DNA of 64,000 bases from Scolanthus callimorphus (taxonomy: Eukaryota; Cnidaria; Anthozoa; Actiniaria; Edwardsiidae), in NCBI GenBank assembly GCA_033964015.1, contig CM066916.1, positions 12,750,501-12,814,500 of the forward strand, given 5' to 3'. This document shows positions 54,062 through 64,000 of the stretch, in pieces. Each line of letters opens with the position of its first letter. Position 1 is the stretch's first letter. The position numbers were made by a program, and so were the translations under genes. The notes beneath the pieces were generated by a model. It had not been told where the DNA came from and did not search any database. It was given only the letters and a program-made list of their open reading frames with translations.

Positions 54062-57000
54062 GTAGATAGATAGATAGATAGATAGATAAACTTTATTTAG
54101 ACACGTGCAATTCATCAGCTAATATTAAAAATATATAACTACATATAACTATATAACAATAAACTACTACTACTAACTACTAATAACTATAGAATATTAA
54201 TTAAATAATTATAAAAACTCCTATAATTAAAATAAAGAGCTGCTTTCCGTGAATGCCGTGTATACTGCGCGTTTGAAAGACCCGAGTGACTCTGAGCATC
54301 TTGCTTCACGCGGAAGGCTATTCCACAATGTGGCGCCGGTATAAGTGAAGCTGTTTTTTAGATAGTTAGTTCTTGGTTTTGGAACATTAAGTTTATTCTC
54401 AGAGTCCCTCAGGTCGTAGCTTGTTGATTTCATAGAAAATTTTGAAGCCAAATAACTTGGAGCAAGCCCATGGAGACATTTAAAAACCATAGTGGCCTTT
54501 TGTAAATTTCGCTGGCAATCGAGAGACTTCCAACTTAAAGCCTCAAGCAATTGGCCAGCATCAGCGTCATAATCTGAAAATGTCACCACACGGCTTGCTC
54601 GGTTTTGCAATTTTTGAAGCTTGTCTTGTAGGGTTACCCCACAGCTTCCCCAAACAGTACAACAGTAGTCAAAATGAGGCTGTATCAAGGCTTGATAAAT
54701 GTGTTTTAAGGTCGCCTAAGGCACCAGGTGCCTTATACGTTTTATGGCCCCGATGCCGGAAGCGATCTTTTTTGTGATATTTTCAATGTGACATTTCCAG
54801 TTAAGTTTATCATCAATTGTCACACCCAGCGATTTTGTAGTTTCAACCTGTTTGACGTGCGTACCGTCTATTGTGACTGTTGGTGAAGCCGTAAGAGTAT
54901 TCAGTCTTTGGCTGGATCCTATTAACATGAACTCCGTTTTCGTCATATTTAGGGTTAGTTTATTTGCATTAAGCCACGCATGCACATTCAACAGGTCCTC
55001 GTTAAGACAAGACTCGATGCTGGTAGCATCGCTACCTGCGTACGTGAGATGCGTATCATCGGCATACATCCTCGGTTTACAATTTGACAAACAGTTTGGA
55101 AGGTCGTTGATGTAAAGTAAGAATAGGAGAGGACCGAGTATGGTTCCTTGAGGGACTCCACAGGCCATTATACGTCTCTCAGATAAGGACCCATTGACAG
55201 AGCATTGCTGTGTTCGGTTATCTTAATATGACTGAAACAGTTTCGATGAATTTCCAGATACGCCATAGTGCTCTAACTTGGCTAGGAGAATATTGTGGTC
55301 AACGGTGTCGAAAGCCTTTTTTAGATCGAGAAAGATTACTGCATTGATTTTTCCAACATCTATATTATATGCCCAGGAGTCAGTTGCCTCAAGCAAAGCC
55401 GTGACTGTGGAATGAACTGTGCGAAATCCTGATTGATTTTCACAGAGTATATCGTCTTCCTCTAAATAGGCATATAATTGTTCGTAAATGATTCTTTCGA
55501 AAACCTTGACCACAACTGGGATAATCGAGATCGGACGATAATTATTTACGTCGTCTTGACTACCTTGCTTGAATAGTGGTGTAATTCTAGCGGATTTCCA
55601 TTCATCTGGGAAAATGCCCTGAATGATAGATTGGTTAAATAGAGCACATATTGGCATGCATATGAACTCGGCGCACTCTCGTATAAGCCTAGCAGATATT
55701 CCATCCAGGCCAGTTGCCTTGGACTTGTTTAGTTTGGTCATAAGTGAAAATACCTTATTTGCATTAGTAGGACGAAGATGAAAGCGTTTATCTGTGCCAG
55801 TGAGATACGTTTGGAAGTCTCCGCTATTGGAGTCGATCTCACTGGCAAGCTTTGGGCCAATAGTGGCAAAATGATTATTAAACTCGTTTGATATTTGCCC
55901 TGAATTGGTTATAGTTGACCCATTCACCTTAAGTGATGTCACTGACGTTTTCCCAGCTTTACGTGATGTTAGCTCATTAATAGTCTGCCATGTTTTACGA
56001 GAGTCACCTGTATAGTCTTCAAAGGTTTTTTGATAATATTCTTTTTTAGCTAATCTAATTTGAGAATTTACTTTGTTACGCTCTCTTTTGTATAATATCC
56101 AGTCATGAGAAGCATTAGATTTAATAGCTTTTATTTTTAGGATGTCACGCTTATGCATTATCTCTTTCAATGCTGATGTAATCCAAGGAAGACTTCGCGC
56201 GCGAACGCGCTTTGTTCTCATAGGAGCGTGCTTGTTAGCTATGGCTAGAAACGTACGCTTCCATTCCTGCCACATTTCATTTGGATTCGATAATGCATAA
56301 ACGTTTTCCCATGATTGATCTGAGATTTCGTTTCGAAAACTTTGCCTATTGAATTTCCGAAAATTCCTGTAAGTGATTGTATTATGCCCACTAGACTTCC
56401 CATTTAGTGTCAACTTTGTATATGCAAAAACCATGCTGTGATCACTAATAGCGGTATGACGAACCCCCGAACACGCAATCTTATCCAAACAATTGGTATA
56501 AATATGGTCAATTAGAGTTGAAGTGGTAGGCGTTACCCTTGTTGGTTCTGTGATGAGTTGCTGGAGTCCATAGATATCAGCAATATTCATTAATTTTAGC
56601 GTGTCGTTGTCATATCGCTCAGAAATCACATTACAATTAATGTCGCCCATTACTAGGTAGTCTACATTTTCACTATCTAATTTCCCAACCAGGGATTCAA
56701 AAGGCGTAAAAATGCCAATAGGAGAGCCTGGTGGTCTGTACCACGTGACAATTACGACTGGTTTTGATTTAGGCTTCCGAATTTCTATGCATAGATTTTC
56801 CAGGTCTTCCATGTCTAAATCCTTTCGAGTTGAAAAATTGATTGACTTTTTCACATAAAAGCACACCCCTCCCCCGCCGTTTAAAATTCTATCCCGGCGA
56901 ATTATTTCGTATCCAAGGATGTGAACTTCATTATTGTTTATGTTCTCGTCTAATTTTGTCTCATTAATCGCTAATACATCAATGTTGTTATTAGCGAGAA

Positions 57001-57415
57001 ATATCCTAAGCTCGTCTATGTGAGTTGTTAGTTTATTGATGTTGAGACAAGCTAATTTCAAACCGCGCTGAGTTGGAAGGATTTTGGTAGGGTCTACTCC
57101 CTTTTGATTTGGTAAAACAGACCTACTGCTTTTGTTTATAACACCATTTTCAGACACGGCATTCACTTTCAGCACATCATTTCAGAGATTTAAAATTTTT
57201 GAAAAACTGATTATTACCTTTATAGTTTAGATGAAGTCCCCTTTTGTTTAACCCATTGACTGTGATGTTCTGATGTCGAATCAGAGTCCACTCGTTCTGC
57301 CGGCACAACTTTGTTAGATGCTTATTAGCTGTGTCAACGGCTTCATTAAGGGGACCCCTTCTACATACAAATTCAGAGATAGTGACTTTGGCATCGCAGC
57401 TACTTTCGATCTGTC
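54062..57415 (-). mobile_element. CR1/L2-like LINE inserted in Gag
   Basis: The 3' end at 54062 has a (TAGA)n tail. The 5' end near 57415 contains the end of ORF1 (about 57400-57190, CRQNEWTLIRHQN, LNKRGLHLNYKGNNQFF), which resembles the end of the SGNH/esterase-type ORF1 of CR1 elements. ORF2 follows. The element is 5'-truncated within ORF1. The tail type is the same as that of the LINE at 9804-10789. Confidence 0.85.
54227..57175 (-). pseudogene. LINE ORF2: endonuclease and reverse transcriptase
   Basis: The first frame, 57175-55223 (650 codons), has the APE endonuclease (GLKLACLNINKL, VLAINETKLDEN, WYRPPGSP, MGDINCNV, ISDHSMV) and RT fingers (WKSARITPLFKQGSQDDVNN, YRPISIIPVVVKVFER, AVIFLDLKKAFDTVDH). 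After a break at about 55220 the palm follows in 55168-54716 (CGVPQGTILGPLLF, RMYADDTHLTY). The C-terminal part is in 54688-54227 (LIQPHFDYCCTVWG). Two frame breaks, otherwise well preserved, so a fairly young insertion. Confidence 0.9.
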
Positions 57416-58152
57416 GCGCGCTGGAGCTCGTTAAATATCAGGCAATTATATCGTGCGCCGCCGCCAGATACAAGGGCTTCGCTTGGCTAACGTACGATGA
57501 GAATTTTCGTCGTAACGCCGCTCGGGATCGCACCATTCCTTGGGACCGGGTTAATCTAGAACTTTGGACGGTAACGTTCGCGGGACTTGCTAAGCCCCAC
57601 TGCCCCTCTTGTTCCAGCTCCTTCCATCGCCAGGAGGACTGTCCCTCAGCGTTCAACTTCAGAACCGGCCGCGGGACTTCTTACAACAAGCGTCCCGTCT
57701 GTTTTGACTTCAACAAGCCTGCCGGGTGCTCCCGTCAATCCTGCTCCTACCGACACGCATGCCAACGCTGTGGATCCGATGATCACCCGCAATTACAGCT
57801 ACTTGCCAGCGACAAGGCAACAGAGGCCAGGCTCAGGGTCGGTCTGCGGACACAAAATAGTCATCCAACCATAAGTACCCCTATAAAAGTAGATCTTTTG
57901 CAGGAGTTAGCTAGTAACCCTAATCGTGAATTTGTTGCTTGTCTTTTAAATTCCTTACGTTTTGGAGCTCGCATCGGTTGTCAGGGCACTCAGCAATCTA
58001 GAGTTTCACCGAATATAATATCAGCTGCTAAACACCCTGACATAGTGTCTAAAAATATTGCAAAAGAAATTAATCTAGGCCGGATGGCGGTCCGCTTTAC
58101 ACGCCCACCAATGCCACCCGCTAGGGGTCGTACGAAAAAAACATTCCGATGA
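57416..58152 (+). pseudogene. Gag, second part with CCCH-like clusters
   Basis: Continues the Gag after the LINE: ALELVKYQAIISCAAARYKG, FAWLTYDENFRRNAARD, KPHCPSCSSSFHRQEDC, then VCFDFNKPAGCSRQSCSYRH with CCCH-type spacing and CQRCGSDDHP. The Cys/His clusters replace the retroviral-type knuckle of other elements. The C-terminal region (LLNSLRFGARIGCQG) leads into the RT. Confidence 0.8.
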
Positions 58153-58639
58153 TTGGCGCACTATTTATCACTTATCGTTTCCTGAGGGAGATAATAAACT
58201 ACGGGATAAACGACGGGATTCCCAAAGATCCTTACTCATTGCAGTATGTTAGGGTGGACGATGCCATCCGCATCATTCACTCCCTCGGAAAGGGAGCCTT
58301 CAATGCAAAACGGACCTAAAATCTGCCTTCCGTCTTGTCCCTGTCCACCCACACGACTGGAATTTGCTGGGGGTTCTCTGGGAGTCTTGTTATTATGTTC
58401 ATCTGTATTTGCCTTTCGGTCTCCGGTGCTCACCGTTCCTATTTAATCAACTTTTTGATGTGCTAGAATGGATTCTTAGGCACAATTACGGCGTAACTAA
58501 CGTTATTCACATATTAGACGATTTCTTTATCGCGGAGCAATCGCGCTTAGAATGCCTGGGAAGTTTCAGGCGTCTGCTTAAGTTCTTTATCTCTGTGGGA
58601 GCTCCTGTGGTCCCATCAAAAACACTAGGTCCTAGCAAA
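58153..58639 (+). pseudogene. DIRS-type RT, N-terminal part
   Basis: Reads HLSFPEGDNKLRD, then over two frame shifts DDAIRIIHSLGKGAF, LKSAFRLVPVHPHDW, LYLPFGLRCSPFLFNQ and VIHILDDFFIAEQSR with the catalytic LDD. It continues to VGAPVVPSKTLGPSK, where the palindrome-bearing insert begins. The reading resumes as VEFISIELDTVRMEARLP at 60286. Confidence 0.8.
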
Positions 58640-60282
58640 GGTGACCCTCCACGGGAAAACGTAACATTTCCTTGTAGCCAGAAACCGTTATCAGACCGTT
58701 ATAACGGTCTACCAAACCGTTATCTGACCTCAAGAGAGCGTTAACTTTTTAGAACAGCCCGCAATAACGGCCTAGGCAAAGCGTTAACTTTTCGAATTAG
58801 GCCGTTATAACGGGCTAGGCAAAGCGTTATTTTCTAGGTTGAGACCGTTAAAAACTTTTGGCAGAGCGTTATGTCTTTGAGAGAGAGCGTTACTTTTTCA
58901 AATCAACCCGTTATAACGGTCAGGGCAAAGCGTTATTTTTTCATCAGCCCGTTATAACGGCCCGCGGCAAAGCGTTATTTCTTCGAAGACCGTCAGACTT
59001 TTTGCAAAGCAGTTTCGGGTTTTCTTTTTCTGCTGTCATGAGCAGGTACTTTTGGTTCTCAAGCGGCCGTTCATCTTCGACTCCTGGGAGAAGTACCGGA
59101 GAAGCATCGGCGCACAGCGGACACAGTACACGGAGACAAGCACGAACAAAATACGTTTCAATAATAACTGATCGCGTCTTTCTTTCTCCCTGTTTTTCAT
59201 TTCTTTGCATAAAACCCTGTCAAGCGTTGCGCTTATATATTAGTTCCGGCACGGGGAGGTCACCTCAACAGATTAAATCAAGTAAAATATCACTAAATCT
59301 TTACATTTTCTGTCAAAAAAAGCGAATTGCGCTGCGTCGTGGAACTTTCTGCAGTTCGCCGCCCAGACTTGCCCACTAGGCTGTTACTACTGAATGGCTT
59401 CCCTGTCTTTGTTGAGCATTGAGAATAGAACGAGAACTAATTAACTTAATTACACTCGTCTCAAGGAGTCCAGGAGTTTAGACGAAAAACTACATCGATG
59501 GGTTTTCGGTCATTGAACATATTTTTTACCTTAAGTGAGTGTGATAACTCACAAGCATGAACGGAGCAATTTCTTTTTGCATGAAAGTGAAATTCCCGCA
59601 CCGCGTAAACCATGGCCATTCGCTTCGTGAAAAATGTTCTCGCTGGTTAAGTATCGCTATTCCAGCGCTTCACTTTCAGCCCATGCCTTTTGTTTTGCCT
59701 TTCAAAAGTCAATTAATGATCGCCACGTTCCTGACAATGCTATCAAAATCACCAACTACAAGTTCAGGATGTGTGCTTTATACTGCTAAAATAATCGACA
59801 TTGCTGACGCGCAAAAGGCTGAGGCTATCTTTTCGTTTATCATGTCTTGAATTCATAGACTATGTGTTACAAAACACGATTGCACCTCTTTAGGTTGAAC
59901 GTGTTCTTTGTGTATGAAACGTATACTGTTATTTCGAGGCATTAGTCTAGGTAGCGCTTAGAAAGAAGACGACTGCGGCGATCAAGTCAGAGGGTTATTT
60001 TTTAAAACTAGGCCGTTATAACGGTTAAGTCTAAGCGTTACTTTTTCCGACCAGCCCGTTACACCGTTATTTGAAAGCGTTATTTATTTTTGCCAGGGCG
60101 TTATTTTTCAGAAGGTAGACCGTTATAACGGTCAAGCCTAAGCGTTAATTTTGAAGCATAGCCCGTTACACCGTTACTCCAAAGGCGTTAGTTTTTTTCT
60201 GCTGCCCGTTATAACGGTTCAGAAAACCGTTATAACGGCCTCACAGGCCGTTATCAGACCGTTAAAAAAGAGCAAAAAACGG
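58640..60282. mobile_element. Non-autonomous element with CCGTTATAACGG arrays
   Basis: A 1,643-bp insert in RT codons, flanked by AAA on both sides (58637-58639, 60283-60285). Eight perfect CCGTTATAACGG palindromes occur: 58696, 58802, 58908, 58949 at the left and 60013, 60120, 60206, 60227 at the right (start positions). They alternate with a second motif, (A/G)GCGTTANTTTTT, about 12 times. CCGTTATCAGACCGTT occurs in the same orientation at both outer edges. The middle (59000-59990) is unique and has no convincing gene. There are no ordinary terminal inverted repeats. Subterminal binding-site arrays of this sort are typical of transposase-recognised ends. I cannot name the superfamily. Confidence 0.75.
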
Positions 60283-60285
60283 AAA

Positions 60286-61060
60286 ATCGTTGAATTTATA
60301 AGCATTGAATTGGATACAGTTCGCATGGAAGCCCGATTACCTGCCTATAAGTTAGAGCGCCTTAGGACCATGCTCAACACTTTTGAACGGAAAATATCCG
60401 TACGTCTTTTCAAGCTTCAATCCTCGATTGGCACAATTTACAATTCGCTTGTCTTGTTATTGTACCAGGCAGGACATTTCTGCAGCGCATAATTAATCTT
60501 ACTCGCGGCGTTTCCAATCGATTCCACCATGTTAAACTTAACAACGGGTTTTTTCAGGACCTCGCTACATGGCAACAGTTTTTGGAGAATTGGAACGGTA
60601 AAGCTTTCTTTCTTGAGAATTCCATAAGCACTAGCCCCGATCTGCAGTTGTTTACGGACGCAGCGGGGTAAATAGGTTTCGGCGGTTATTTCTCGGGCAA
60701 ATGGTTTCAGGGCAAATGGCCTTCGCATCTTGCCATCTCAAAGAAGACCGGCATTAGCGTCGAGTGGCAGGAGCTTTTCCCCATAGTAGTCGCTTGTGTC
60801 CTGTGGAAGAAAGATTTCACCGGAAAACGCATCCAGTTCTGGTGTGACAACCAATCAGTAGTTCACATCGTCAATTCCGGTCACTCCAAAGTGCCTCGCA
60901 TCATGTCACTAGTGCGCAACTTAGTTAGTACATGCATGGTTCATAATTTTGTCCGTTGTAGGCATGTGTGTGGAAATTTCAACGGAATTTCTGACGCCCT
61001 ATCTCGCTTTCAGATGGTTCGTTTCAGGGCAATAGCGCCGGAGGCAGACGAGATCCCTTG
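60286..61060 (+). pseudogene. RT end and RNase H (second YR element)
   Basis: IELDTVRMEARLPAYKLERL closes the RT. Frames then shift to RTFLQRIINLTRGVSNRFHH-like sequence, and the RNase H follows: LQLFTDAAG, an in-frame stop at 60669, then GFGGYFSGKWFQGKWP, SVEWQELFPIVVAC, FWCDNQSVVHIVNSG and FNGISDALSRFQ. Catalytic D, E and D are all present, but the stop codon shows that the copy is inactive. Confidence 0.8.
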
Positions 61061-62029
61061 TACGATCTTACCTTCGCTGTTGACTCTCTAGCAACTGAGG
61101 TCAAGCAATACGCAGCACGAGCCCTAGCTGTCAACACCAAGAGAACGTATGACTCAGGCGAGAAACAGTTTATTGACTTTTGCATCATGAATAGGCTGTT
61201 TGATTCTGCGGGGGAAATTCTCCCCGCTAATGAAAGTACTCTCATCTACTTCGTATCTTTTCTCGCCCGTAAGGTTAGGCATGCCACAATACGTACTTAC
61301 TTGGCCGCAGTAAGAAATTTGCATATCGTAAACGGTTTTCCAGACCCCACTACGGGTAGGTTAATTTTACAAAAGGTTATGCGCGGTATCTTAAGAACTC
61401 AGGGTCAAAAGCGGAACGCTCAGCAACCGGTCACGCCTCTGCTATTATGCAGCATCAAACCAGTGCTTCAGTCCTGGCTCAGTCAGCACGATTTTCTTAT
61501 GATCTGGGCAGCTTTCACTCTAGCATTTTTTGGTTTCTTAAGCTGTAGCGAATTTACCTGCCCGTCAGTCCGCGTGTTCAATCCGGAACTTCATCTTTCT
61601 AAGGACGACGTATTTTTTTACCCTAATTTAAACTCTGCGGACTATATGACAGTAGTCAAAACATCCAAAACTGACCCCCTCAGACAGGGATCCGTTTTGA
61701 CCATTGCCCGCTCTTGGCATGAGTTGTGCGCTGTTTCGGCTATGCAACAATTTTTGCGCGCTTCGCCCTCCTCTTCTGGCCCACTTTTTAGCTTTCGCTC
61801 AGGCCAATATTTGATCCGTTCGGTAGTTTCCCATCTACTCAGGGACTTACCACGCACATCCGGCTTTCCTTTTGAAAGTCTCAAAGGTCATTCCTTTAGA
61901 ATCGGTGCAGCAAGCTCCGCTGCCGCAGCCGGTATTCCCGACTGGCTCATAAAGGTTCTAGGCCGCTGGTCGTCTGATTGCTATCAGTTGTATATTCGTA
62001 CTCCGCCAAACGCTTTCAGTCGCACCTAA
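61058..62029 (+). CDS. Tyrosine recombinase (second YR element)
   Basis: An uninterrupted 323-codon ORF. The N-terminal core-binding domain includes ALAVNTKRTYDSGEKQFIDF and HATIRTYLAAVRNLH. The catalytic domain has FFGFLSCSEFTCPSV (box I, with the usual Arg apparently replaced by Ser-Cys), KTSKTDPLRQGS (the lysine region), KGHSFRIGAASSAAAAGIPD (H-x-x-R box) and VLGRWSSDCYQLYIR with the terminal Tyr. It is typical of the DIRS/Crypton-like YR domain. It is the best-preserved ORF of an otherwise decayed element. Confidence 0.85.
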   Translation: MYDLTFAVDSLATEVKQYAARALAVNTKRTYDSGEKQFIDFCIMNRLFDSAGEILPANESTLIYFVSFLARKVRHATIRTYLAAVRNLHIVNGFPDPTTGRLILQKVMRGILRTQGQKRNAQQPVTPLLLCSIKPVLQSWLSQHDFLMIWAAFTLAFFGFLSCSEFTCPSVRVFNPELHLSKDDVFFYPNLNSADYMTVVKTSKTDPLRQGSVLTIARSWHELCAVSAMQQFLRASPSSSGPLFSFRSGQYLIRSVVSHLLRDLPRTSGFPFESLKGHSFRIGAASSAAAAGIPDWLIKVLGRWSSDCYQLYIRTPPNAFSRT

Positions 62030-62050
62030 GATGGCCTCCGTTGAGCCCGG

Positions 62051-63615
62051 CGCTATTGCATAAGAATTAGTCAGTGCGCTTGGGGGGATGCGGTTAGTTC
62101 TGTCTGGCGACTTTCCCGTAACCTGCAGGATTTTTTCGAAGTGATTCAGGTTAATTCGTTAACATGTGTGCTATCTGTAAAAAAAATAATCTGAACGTAC
62201 ATAACTTTCAAAACAATTGAAGGAAGTTCAATGAGAAATACATTCACAGCCTCTAAATGTATGAGAAATACATTCACCTTTCACAGCTTTCTGGGACCGA
62301 AAAAACCCAATCCACTACTGGGATTGTCATTCCACAAAAGTGACCAAAGCGCCTTCCAAGGAGGCTGAACATTTTCCAAAATGGGCCCGTAAATTCTCCG
62401 AAGAGGCTCAATAATGTATCAGTCAATTTAAACGGCATTTGCACAAAACTTGCTTTCCTGCGATGGGGAATTTTTAAAATTTTGCTGGCTCCGGGGTTGG
62501 GATTTGTTTAATCCTTAGTGCGTTGAGATTTGCGGAACTACAACACCACCAACAACAAGAGATGGGCAGTTTCCAGGGACCAAAACAGAACTCCGGCGGT
62601 GACTGCATAGTCCAATACTTGACTGATCTACCACGTCTGATCTCTCTGCAAGAAAAGGGCAAGGCAGTTTGATCCCTACTCCCATCGCAGATCCTTGAAC
62701 AGTTTAGCAAGGAAATGGATACAGAAACTCCCAACCGATGAGGTGGAACTTTACTTGCGTCACCTGAAACAAGTGGCCGAAAATAGAAAACATGGCGCAG
62801 AGAAGGCGAAAGTCAGGCGCTAGCAGCGCAAAATTAAAGGGCAGAACAAAGCCTGTAGATTGAGCTGATGACTGGATTCATATACCTTAAAATTTATTAA
62901 AATTGAGTTGACTGCTTATTTGCACGACTGTAGTCTACTTTTCTGGCCCAGGGAAGGGGCATTTCTTCTATTTTTGTCTTCCCCGAAGTGGGGTATTTTG
63001 CATCTTTGCTAGTCCCGGGGCGGGAAACTTTCATTCTGGTTTTTAGAAGTGACGAAATCCCGTAGGTTGGCTCCGGGGGCATTGGAATCGCTGGAATTGA
63101 TTGATACATAATTCCTCGTAATTTCTCCCAAGAGGCTCAATTCTCCTTCGAAAGGGCTCGTGTATCATCCGAAGAGGCTCAATTAATCCCCGAAGGGACT
63201 CATTTGCCAGCTTTTTTCACAATAGCAGCCATCTTCGTAGACTCGCTGTCATCGACTTATCCGGTTGCTGTTATTTGACGCTTTAGAACTGAAAACAACA
63301 AACAGATACCTCTTTATCAACAGCTTGCGTTGTTCCCCGAAAGCTGTAGTTGCTTTTCTGCTCGAAATTACATCGAAATTGACAAGACTAAGAAGACTTG
63401 CCTTGCAGGACAGTGAAAAATCCGTTCAACCCACGTGACACTATGAAATTTTCGCCCACGATCCTTGTAAAATTTCAAATGGCTAGATCCATGCCCCTTT
63501 CCGCTCGACCAACTAATTGCGCACGCGCAATGAGACTCGCACTTCCAAGATGGCGGCCGCTGGTGACAGTTCTTCGCGCATCGATGTCGAAACTTTAAGT
63601 TTATACCGCTACACG
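62051..63615. other. Mostly unassigned, with small repeats
   Basis: Contains a local direct repeat (TGAGAAATACATTCAC at about 62230 and 62262) and recurring CGAAGAGGCTCAATT-like motifs (about 62400, 63130, 63170, 63200). A plus-strand stretch at 62520-62850 looks vaguely coding (LRFAELQHHQQQEMGSF) but is broken by stops. I cannot support a gene. Confidence 0.35.
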
Positions 63616-63645
63616 AGAATATGTCTGGCAATAGGAAAGTTTCAA

Positions 63646-64000
63646 GAAAGAAACATATTTTGAACTTCAAGCAGGAGCAACTCACTCTTCATGTGTTTTA
63701 TGGAAGAAAACTTCCGAAGATGAGGGGACATCGACCGTGGCCATTGCATTTGTTGGTGGAGCCCGACACACTGAGTCTTTCACATGGGAACTCGGAAATT
63801 GTCTCACTTTTTTAGAATGCGTTGTTTCCGAGGACGATGTAGAAGTGAAGAGTTGTACTGTTGTTACCGCGGATAAAATGAAGGGATCAACTCTTTACCC
63901 TCTACAAGGGTGTGCCATGATCAATTTCACAGAGAACAACAGCTCGAGTAATGAAGGGTATTCTATTTGGGGGGGCTCTGAACACAAAGACTATCACATG
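63646..64000 (+). CDS. Partial gene running off the window edge
   Basis: An open plus-strand frame reads KKETYFELQAGATHSSCVL, then SEDEGTSTVAIAFVGGARHT, LTFLECVVSEDDVEVKSC and GSTLYPLQGCAMINFTENN to the last base. No ATG opens this frame, so it is probably an internal exon, perhaps beginning after the AG at about 63645. The ATG at 63621 belongs to another frame. The composition is convincingly protein-like, but I do not recognise the family. Confidence 0.4.

Larger units (their letters stand above)
53291..62050 (+). mobile_element. Second YR (DIRS-like) retrotransposon, decayed
   Basis: Plus-strand order: SAP-domain ORF, Gag with Cys-rich motifs, RT (ILDDFF), RNase H, tyrosine recombinase. 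It is broken by a LINE (54062-57415) and a palindrome-bearing element (58640-60282), both of which leave a continuous protein reading across the site. Terminal repeats could not be found by eye, so its ends are approximate. It contains several frameshifts and stops, so it is older than the YR element at 28017-35294 and of a different subgroup. Confidence 0.75.

Noticed and set aside
58858..59379. 173-codon ORF inside the palindrome-bearing insert
   Set aside because: Its N-terminal part is just translated repeat motif, and the rest has no protein character.

Overview
The window is nuclear DNA from an animal. It is most likely an anthozoan cnidarian (a stony coral or relative). The reasons are compact multi-exon genes with canonical GT/AG introns, LINE, BEL/Pao, Gypsy, PIF/Harbinger and tyrosine-recombinase (YR) retroelements side by side, many short foldback MITEs, and fragments of a multi-copy protein family that I associate with cnidarian genomes. 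No tRNA, rRNA, operon, CRISPR or bacterial feature was seen. Almost everything is mobile DNA, nested several levels deep.

Layout. 1-7660 holds decayed fragments: a cnidarian-type pseudogene (minus, 1438-2290), a BEL/Pao 3' end (2776-3229), a foldback MITE (4538-4770) and unassigned sequence. A Gypsy LTR (7663-7902) and the 3' half of a LINE (7968-8527, minus) follow. From 8528 to 47190 lies what I interpret as ONE giant DNA transposon of about 38.7 kb. It has long inverted arms (8528-12733 and 38413-47190). Its core (12734-38412) carries two divergently transcribed multi-exon genes. One is a minus-strand gene for a coiled-coil protein of about 577 aa (21148 down to 15439). The other is a plus-strand gene for a DDE-type, DUF7869-like putative transposase of about 762 aa (22606-36946). 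The 5' part of the same LINE resumes at 47191-47505, and Gypsy gag/pro/RT follows, so the giant element sits inside a LINE that sits inside a Gypsy element.

The giant element was itself hit by later insertions: a LINE (9804-10789, TSD TCCTA), a decayed LINE RT (14030-15430), a 7.28-kb YR retrotransposon of Ngaro/PAT-like split-direct-repeat type inserted without any duplication into the exon carrying the third catalytic motif of the transposase (28017-35294), and a PIF/Harbinger element (40422-45322) in the right arm. Without these it would be roughly 24 kb.

Right of the giant element, the Gypsy RT breaks off directly at an inverted LTR (49704-49944), and the RNase H/integrase half lies on the opposite strand (50344-52848). 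This is an internal inversion. A second YR retroelement (plus, about 53290-62050) carries a SAP-domain ORF, Gag, RT, RNase H and recombinase. It is interrupted by a LINE (54062-57415) and by a 1.64-kb element with arrays of the palindrome CCGTTATAACGG at both ends (58640-60282). The last 2 kb is largely unassigned, with a partial gene running off the end.

How the parts work together. In the model, the DDE protein cuts and joins the long inverted ends, and the coiled-coil, Tudor-like protein is its DNA- or chromatin-binding partner. That division of labour is inferred from the arrangement and from two-gene transposons such as PIF/Harbinger. It is not shown directly by the sequence.
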